This document shows positions 4,127 to 7,576 of a stretch of DNA of 7,576 bases, in pieces (positions within the stretch are counted from its first letter, which is position 1; each line of letters starts with the position of its first letter). This DNA comes from Idiomarina sp. UBA6142. Lineage in GTDB: Bacteria > Pseudomonadota > Gammaproteobacteria > Enterobacterales > Alteromonadaceae. The translations under genes were made by a program, and so were the position numbers. Below the pieces are notes generated by a model. The model was not told the origin of the DNA. It was given only the letters and a program-made list of their open reading frames with translations, and searched no databases. The DNA lies in assembly GCA_002423905.1 (NCBI GenBank), contig DIVC01000018.1, positions 1 through 7,576 of the forward strand, given 5' to 3'.

Positions 4127-6028
4127 ATGACAACCCAACATTCCTTCCATCAGCATTATGACGTGATCGTCATTGGTGGCGGTCATGCCGGAACCGAAGC
4201 CGCTCTTGCCGCAGCGCGCATGGGTAGTCATACCCTATTGCTCACGCACAACATTGAAACGCTTGGACAAATGTCATGTAACCCAGCAATTGGTGGAATT
4301 GGTAAAGGCCATTTAGTTAAAGAGATTGATGCATTAGGTGGCATCATGGCTCACGCAGCTGATCATGCCGGCATTCAATTTCGCACCTTAAATTCATCCA
4401 AAGGCCCAGCTGTTCGAGCAACTCGTGCACAAGCAGATCGTTTATTGTACAAAGCTTACGTGCGAAGCTTTTTAGAAAACCAAGAAAATCTGACCTTATT
4501 TCAGCAAGCTTGTGAAGATTTGATCGTTCATAACGATCAGGTTATTGGCGTTGTTACGCAAATGGGACTCAAATTTTCAGCGACGTCAGTAGTGCTCACC
4601 GTAGGTACATTTTTAGGCGGCGTTATTCATATTGGTTTAGAAAATTATCAAGGCGGTCGCGCCGGCGATCCGCCTGCCAATGCGCTGGCCAAACGCTTAC
4701 GTGAATTGCCGTTACGGGTGGATCGATTAAAAACCGGTACACCACCACGTATTGATGCGCGCAGTCTCGATTTTTCAGTAATGCAAGAACAACCCGGTGA
4801 TAAACCCACACCAACTTTCTCATTTATGGGCAAAAGCAGCGATCATCCGCAGCAAATTTCATGCTATATCACTCATACCAATGAACAAACCCATGACTTT
4901 ATTCGCGCCGGTTTAGATCGTTCGCCAATGTATTCAGGTGTCATTGAAGGAGTTGGCCCGCGCTACTGCCCATCAATTGAAGATAAAGTTATGCGTTTTG
5001 CTGACAAAAATTCACACCAAATTTTTGTCGAGCCTGAAGGGTTAACCACGCATGAAGTCTATCCAAATGGCATCTCCACCAGCTTACCGTTCGATGTTCA
5101 GGTTAATTTGGTGCGTTCGATCAAAGGCTTTGAAAATGCTCACATTACCCGCCCCGGTTATGCCATTGAATATGACTTTTTTGATCCGCGCGATCTAAAG
5201 CAAACGTTAGAAACCAAATATATTCATGGCTTGTTTTTCGCCGGCCAAATTAATGGCACCACAGGCTATGAAGAAGCCGCTGCACAGGGTCTTATTGCTG
5301 GTTTAAATGCTGCATTGCAAGCGCAAGGCAAAGACGGCTGGGCGCCACGTCGCGATCAAGCCTATATGGGCGTGCTAATTGATGACTTATCTACCCTAGG
5401 TACCAAAGAACCCTACCGTATGTTTACTTCGCGCGCCGAATACCGGTTGTTGTTGCGCGAAGATAATGCCGATGCTCGCTTGACCGAACAGGGTCGCCAA
5501 TTTGGTTTGGTCGATGATCAGCGTTGGGCGCGATTTAATGAAAAAATGGAAGCCATAGAACAAGAACAACAACGTTTGCGGGCAACTTGGGTGCATGTAA
5601 ACCATCCAGCGACGGAACAATTGAACACCCAATTGAAAAATCCAATTAGCCGAGAAGTGAATGCTGAAGAGCTGTTACGCCGCCCGGAAGTGAGCTATAC
5701 AGAGTTGATGATGATCGCCAGTTTAGGGCCTGGGCTTGCCGATGAAGAAGCCGCCGAACAGGTTGAAATTAAAACTAAATATGCAGGTTATATTGATCGC
5801 CAACAGGATGAAATTGCGAAACAATTACGCCATGAAAATACCCTGTTGCCGCCAAGTTTTGACTACAAAACCATCAAAGGTCTGTCTAACGAAGTGGTGG
5901 CTAAATTGAACCAGCATCAGCCAGAAACCATTGGCAAAGCGGCGCGAATATCTGGCATAACACCGGCAGCTATATCCATGTTGTTGGTGCATTTAAAGAA
6001 GCAAGGTTTATTGCGCAAAAGCGCTTAG
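4127..6028 (+). CDS. mnmG: tRNA uridine 5-carboxymethylaminomethyl modification enzyme MnmG (GidA)
   Basis: The 633-residue product is close to E. coli MnmG (629). With MnmE it builds the cmnm5 or nm5 group on wobble U34 of certain tRNAs, using FAD, NADH and a folate carbon, in the cytoplasm. The FAD dinucleotide-binding motif GGGHAG lies at residues 17-22. Family blocks follow: [13 protein letters not shown] from residue 50, the [11 protein letters not shown] block at 277-287, [16 protein letters not shown] at 373-388, and the [19 protein letters not shown] region around 422-440. The two cysteines needed in E. coli (Cys47, Cys277) match Cys51 and Cys281. The C-terminal MnmE/tRNA-binding region is complete. 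AAGGA at 4112-4116 supports the ATG. It is the first gene downstream of oriC and is transcribed away from it; rsmG follows after 20 bp. mnmE is not in the window. Confidence 0.98.
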   Translation: MTTQHSFHQHYDVIVIGGGHAGTEAALAAARMGSHTLLLTHNIETLGQMSCNPAIGGIGKGHLVKEIDALGGIMAHAADHAGIQFRTLNSSKGPAVRATRAQADRLLYKAYVRSFLENQENLTLFQQACEDLIVHNDQVIGVVTQMGLKFSATSVVLTVGTFLGGVIHIGLENYQGGRAGDPPANALAKRLRELPLRVDRLKTGTPPRIDARSLDFSVMQEQPGDKPTPTFSFMGKSSDHPQQISCYITHTNEQTHDFIRAGLDRSPMYSGVIEGVGPRYCPSIEDKVMRFADKNSHQIFVEPEGLTTHEVYPNGISTSLPFDVQVNLVRSIKGFENAHITRPGYAIEYDFFDPRDLKQTLETKYIHGLFFAGQINGTTGYEEAAAQGLIAGLNAALQAQGKDGWAPRRDQAYMGVLIDDLSTLGTKEPYRMFTSRAEYRLLLREDNADARLTEQGRQFGLVDDQRWARFNEKMEAIEQEQQRLRATWVHVNHPATEQLNTQLKNPISREVNAEELLRRPEVSYTELMMIASLGPGLADEEAAEQVEIKTKYAGYIDRQQDEIAKQLRHENTLLPPSFDYKTIKGLSNEVVAKLNQHQPETIGKAARISGITPAAISMLLVHLKKQGLLRKSA

Positions 6029-6048
6029 TGAAAAAGGGTTAGAGCGCT

Positions 6049-6669
6049 ATGCAACAACGCTTACAACAGCTGCTTGAGCAAGCCGGCATTGAGTTAACGC
6101 CAGCACAATTAGCCCAACAAGTGGCGCTGGTTGAGCAACTGCATAAATGGAACAAAGCCTACAATTTAACCGCCGTGCGCGACCCACAACAGATGCTTAG
6201 TCGGCATATTGTGGACAGCCTGGTGGTGTTGCCGCATCTCACCGGTCAGCATTTTATCGATGTTGGCACTGGGCCTGGCTTACCGGGATTACCGCTGGCG
6301 ATAGCGCGGCCTGATTGGCAGTTTGTGTTGCTTGATAGTCTGGGCAAACGCATACGCTTCATTCGCCAAGTGTGCCATCTGCTGAAGATCAACAATGTAA
6401 CCGCGGTGCAAAGCCGCGTTGAAGATTACCAACCAGAGCAACAATTTGATGGGGTGATAAGTAGAGCCTTTGCCTCGTTAAATGATATGCTCAGTTGGTG
6501 TGCTCATTTACCGACCAATAATGGCAGCTTTTACGCCTTAAAGGGAAATTATCCCGGCGCTGAATTAGCCTGCTTAGCAGCGGCTTATCAGACCTCCGAG
6601 GTGATCAAATTGCAGGTACCAGAAGCCGATGGTGAACGCCATTTGGTGATAATAAAAAAAAGAGGTTGA
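6049..6669 (+). CDS. rsmG: 16S rRNA m7G527 methyltransferase RsmG (GidB)
   Basis: This 206-residue protein (E. coli 207) methylates N7 of G527 in 16S rRNA on the small ribosomal subunit, using S-adenosylmethionine. Family marks in order are [13 protein letters not shown] at residues 33-45, RHIVDSL at 52-58, the cofactor-binding glycine loop [10 protein letters not shown] at 71-80, the acidic residue after strand 2 (Asp96 in LLDS), SRAF at 138-141, and ALKG at 163-166. Loss of this enzyme gives low-level streptomycin resistance in other bacteria. AAGGG at 6034-6038 lies ten bases before the ATG. The gene sits 20 bp after mnmG and ends 6 bp before parA, so the group reads as one operon. Its last codons carry the parA ribosome site. 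Confidence 0.97.
   Translation: MQQRLQQLLEQAGIELTPAQLAQQVALVEQLHKWNKAYNLTAVRDPQQMLSRHIVDSLVVLPHLTGQHFIDVGTGPGLPGLPLAIARPDWQFVLLDSLGKRIRFIRQVCHLLKINNVTAVQSRVEDYQPEQQFDGVISRAFASLNDMLSWCAHLPTNNGSFYALKGNYPGAELACLAAAYQTSEVIKLQVPEADGERHLVIIKKRG
6661..6665 (+). promoter_or_regulatory. Ribosome binding site deciding the GTG start of parA
   Basis: AGAGG inside the last codons of rsmG lies ten bases before GTG at 6676. The next in-frame ATG (codon 27) would remove the ATP-binding loop, so the GTG start is needed. Confidence 0.7.
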
Positions 6670-6675
6670 TAGCCA

Positions 6676-7479
6676 GTGGGACGAATCATTGCAATTGCGA
6701 ATCAAAAAGGTGGTGTGGGTAAAACCACCACGGCAGTGAATTTGGCTGCATCGATGGCAGCGACACGACGCAAAGTGTTGTTGATCGATCTTGATCCGCA
6801 AGGCAATGCCACTATGGGCAGTGGAGTGGATAAATACGATGTGGCAAATACAGCTTATGAGCTGTTAGTTGAGAAAAAGCCTATCAACGACGTTATCATT
6901 ACCGAAACCACCGGCAAATATCACTTGATAGCGGCGAACGGTGATACCACCGCTGCCGATATTAAATTAATGGAAGAATTCGCCCGCGAGCAGCGTCTAG
7001 CTCAAGCCTTGCAGCCGATAGTGCATCACTACGATTATATTTTCATCGACTGCCCACCGTCACTTAGCATGCTCACTGTCAATGCCATGGCAGCGGCTGA
7101 TTCGGTGTTGGTACCCATGCAGTGTGAGTACTTTGCCTTAGAAGGTTTGACCGCGTTAATGGATACCGTTGAGCGCTTGGCCGAAGCGGTCAATCCACGA
7201 CTGAGTATTGAAGGTATTTTGCGGACCATGTATGACCCCCGCAATCGGCTGGCTAATGACGTTTCGGAACAACTCAAGGCGCATTTCGGTGATAAAGTCT
7301 ATCGAACCGTCGTTCCACGTAATGTGCGGCTGGCCGAAGCACCAAGTTTTGGTATGCCAGCCATGTATTACGACAAAGGCTCATCGGGCGCCAAAGCCTA
7401 TTTGGCTTTGGCCGGCGAAATGATTCGTCGAGCCGAACAACTCAAAAAAGCCGAAGCAGCGGCTAAAGCACAAGGATAA
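6676..7479 (+). CDS. parA: Chromosome partitioning ATPase ParA (Soj type)
   Basis: The 267-residue protein starts with GTG and is a small chromosomal ParA without an N-terminal DNA-binding domain. The deviant Walker A motif KGGVGKTT occupies residues 11-18, with signature Lys11 and catalytic Lys16. Walker A' is DLDPQGN at 38-44 (Asp38, Asp40), and Walker B is FIDCPPS at 123-129 (Asp125). ATP-bound ParA dimers bind DNA nonspecifically, and ParB bound at parS stimulates hydrolysis, driving separation of origin regions. The C-terminus ends in a short Lys/Ala-rich tail (residues ~251-267). It lies 6 bp after rsmG and 8 bp before parB, and AAGGA at 7472-7476, next to its own stop, can serve parB. 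Confidence 0.96.
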   Translation: MGRIIAIANQKGGVGKTTTAVNLAASMAATRRKVLLIDLDPQGNATMGSGVDKYDVANTAYELLVEKKPINDVIITETTGKYHLIAANGDTTAADIKLMEEFAREQRLAQALQPIVHHYDYIFIDCPPSLSMLTVNAMAAADSVLVPMQCEYFALEGLTALMDTVERLAEAVNPRLSIEGILRTMYDPRNRLANDVSEQLKAHFGDKVYRTVVPRNVRLAEAPSFGMPAMYYDKGSSGAKAYLALAGEMIRRAEQLKKAEAAAKAQG

Positions 7480-7487
7480 GCAGACCC

Positions 7488-7576
7488 ATGACAGCGAAAA
7501 AACGCGGATTAGGGCGTGGCTTAGAGGCCCTGCTCACCAACAGTAACAAACAGCGCGACAACGAGCTACAGGTACC
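7488..7576 (+). CDS. parB: Chromosome partitioning protein ParB (N-terminus only)
   Basis: Only the first 29 codons are present before the right edge. They encode MTAKKRGLGRGLEALL followed by a polar linker. The basic KKRGLGRGL(D/E)ALL start is the conserved N-terminal peptide of chromosomal ParB that touches ParA and triggers its ATPase. The nuclease-like CTP-binding core, the parS-binding helix-turn-helix and the dimer domain lie outside the window. The ATG is 8 bp after the parA stop with AAGGA at 7472-7476. The identity rests on this short motif plus its position after parA. Confidence 0.9.
   Translation, partial: MTAKKRGLGRGLEALLTNSNKQRDNELQV

Noticed and set aside
6825..6833. DnaA box-like AGTGGATAA inside parA
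   Set aside because: It is one mismatch from consensus, isolated, and explained by Val-Asp-Lys codons.
7571..7576. GGTACC at the window end suggesting a cloned-fragment edge
   Set aside because: The same hexamer occurs elsewhere in the window (for example at 5399 and within 6610-6625), so the edge is probably arbitrary.

Overview
The window is a chromosomal segment from a Gammaproteobacterium, and it appears to contain the replication origin. The gene order mioC - oriC - mnmG (gidA) - rsmG (gidB) - parA - parB is the origin neighbourhood known from Alteromonadales and Vibrionales. E. coli shares mioC - oriC - mnmG - rsmG but lacks chromosomal parAB. Dense GATC sites in the origin point to a Dam/SeqA-type host. 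Moderate GC, the flanking M1 peptidase and the MASE1 protein would suit an Alteromonadales genome such as Idiomarinaceae, but that placement is a guess from gene content.

Layout. Positions 1-1814 (minus strand) hold most of a secreted M1-family zinc metallopeptidase whose C-terminus lies off the left edge. A 150-bp divergent intergenic region follows, with candidate promoters on both strands and a small dyad. At 1965-3338 (plus) lies a MASE1 membrane sensor fused to a GGDEF domain whose catalytic signature is degenerate. Its 3' end overlaps by 14 bp the start of mioC (3325-3768), a flavodoxin-like protein, so the two are probably one operon transcribed toward the origin. Positions 3764-4126 hold no credible protein gene and form the candidate oriC: eight DnaA boxes or box-like 9-mers in two oppositely oriented groups, ten GATC sites, and an AT-rich unwinding region next to the consensus box nearest mnmG. 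Then come mnmG (4127-6028), rsmG (6049-6669), parA (6676-7479, GTG start) and the first 29 codons of parB (7488 to the edge), all plus strand and tightly packed.

How the parts fit. MnmG (with MnmE, not in the window) modifies tRNA wobble uridines and RsmG methylates 16S rRNA. Both are classic origin-proximal housekeeping genes. ParA/ParB segregate the origin region. The most interesting material is the origin itself. It reproduces the E. coli plan (unwinding region on the mnmG side, opposed DnaA arrays between it and mioC) with a different set of intermediate boxes built on TTACCCA. A probably catalytically dead GGDEF membrane protein is coupled to mioC immediately upstream. I found no evidence of a mobile element, CRISPR array, tRNA or rRNA.
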